Of a stretch of DNA of 64,000 nt, positions 63,981 to 64,000 are shown piece by piece. The stretch is from Bryobacterales bacterium F-183 (GTDB lineage: Bacteria > Acidobacteriota > Terriglobia > Bryobacterales > Bryobacteraceae), in contig AP025252.1 in assembly GCA_016865505.2 (NCBI GenBank), positions 4,734,137-4,798,136 on the forward strand, given 5' to 3'. Numbering within the stretch: position 1 is the first letter of the stretch; the number at the start of each line of letters is the position of its first letter. The position numbers and the translations under genes are program-made. A model generated the notes under the pieces. The model saw only the letters and a list, made by a program, of their open reading frames with translations. It was not told where the DNA came from and searched no databases.

Positions 63981-64000
63981 ATAGTTGTGTAATTGACCTG

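Overview
The window looks like a chromosomal segment of an Acidobacteriota bacterium, most likely of the Solibacter/Bryobacter kind. This is inferred from gene content, not from a marker phylogeny. The signs are three large TonB-dependent receptors with an N-terminal carboxypeptidase-regulatory (Cna-B-like) domain, two tandem TIGR03435-type proteins, a VWFA-related acidobacterial-domain protein, several Tat-exported enzymes, a lone PEP-CTERM protein and high GC with very tight gene packing. I saw no rRNA, tRNA, CRISPR array or prophage, and no gene-free stretch longer than about 300 bases.

Layout. 1-5.9 kb: a cut-off gene at the left edge, an Lrp/AsnC regulator, a methyltransferase coupled to a phosphofructokinase with PPi-type residues, a Tat-exported phosphotriesterase-like hydrolase, a monofunctional transglycosylase and a Tat-exported class V aminotransferase, closed by a strong terminator. 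5.9-23 kb: receptors and secreted enzymes (Oar-like receptor, M28 peptidase, DinB protein, gamma-glutamyltransferase, DUF72 protein, BtuB-like receptor, RNase PH, a second Oar-like receptor), a DUF1778/GNAT toxin-antitoxin pair, a Tat-exported hexulose-phosphate-synthase-like protein and a PEP-CTERM protein. 23-28 kb: a core translation cluster, rplM-rpsI-rpsB-tsf-pyrH-frr, with candidate leader hairpins. 28-34.4 kb: an unknown hydrophobic protein coupled to a small membrane protein, a DHH phosphoesterase divergent from a plant-type glucuronokinase homologue, two orphans, a RelE/ParE-like toxin-antitoxin pair, pgeF, a 51-residue membrane peptide and glpF. 34.4-40.5 kb: alaS, a YpdA-like flavoprotein, an S9 peptidase and a conserved small protein. 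40.6-46.2 kb: a type VI secretion module of only tssK-tssL-tssM. 46.2-52.4 kb: a short UvrC-like protein, an aldo/keto reductase and two secreted proteins, one carrying six Ig-like repeats. 52.4-64 kb: TIGR03435 tandem pair with a shared upstream element, a third Oar-like receptor, the VWFA-related protein, a REP-associated transposase flanked by two related palindromes, a serine hydrolase, a secreted repeat protein and a fatty-acid desaturase.

Functional picture: a soil-type heterotroph with heavy investment in outer-membrane uptake and exported hydrolases, plus standard housekeeping genes. Points that stand out are several -10-like boxes placed so close to start codons that the mRNAs would be leaderless or nearly so; the bipartite promoter-like element shared by the two TIGR03435 genes; the transposase with its matching palindromes; the exported HPS-like enzyme; the hydrophobic two-gene unit at 28 kb; and the three-gene T6SS module with an altered P-loop.
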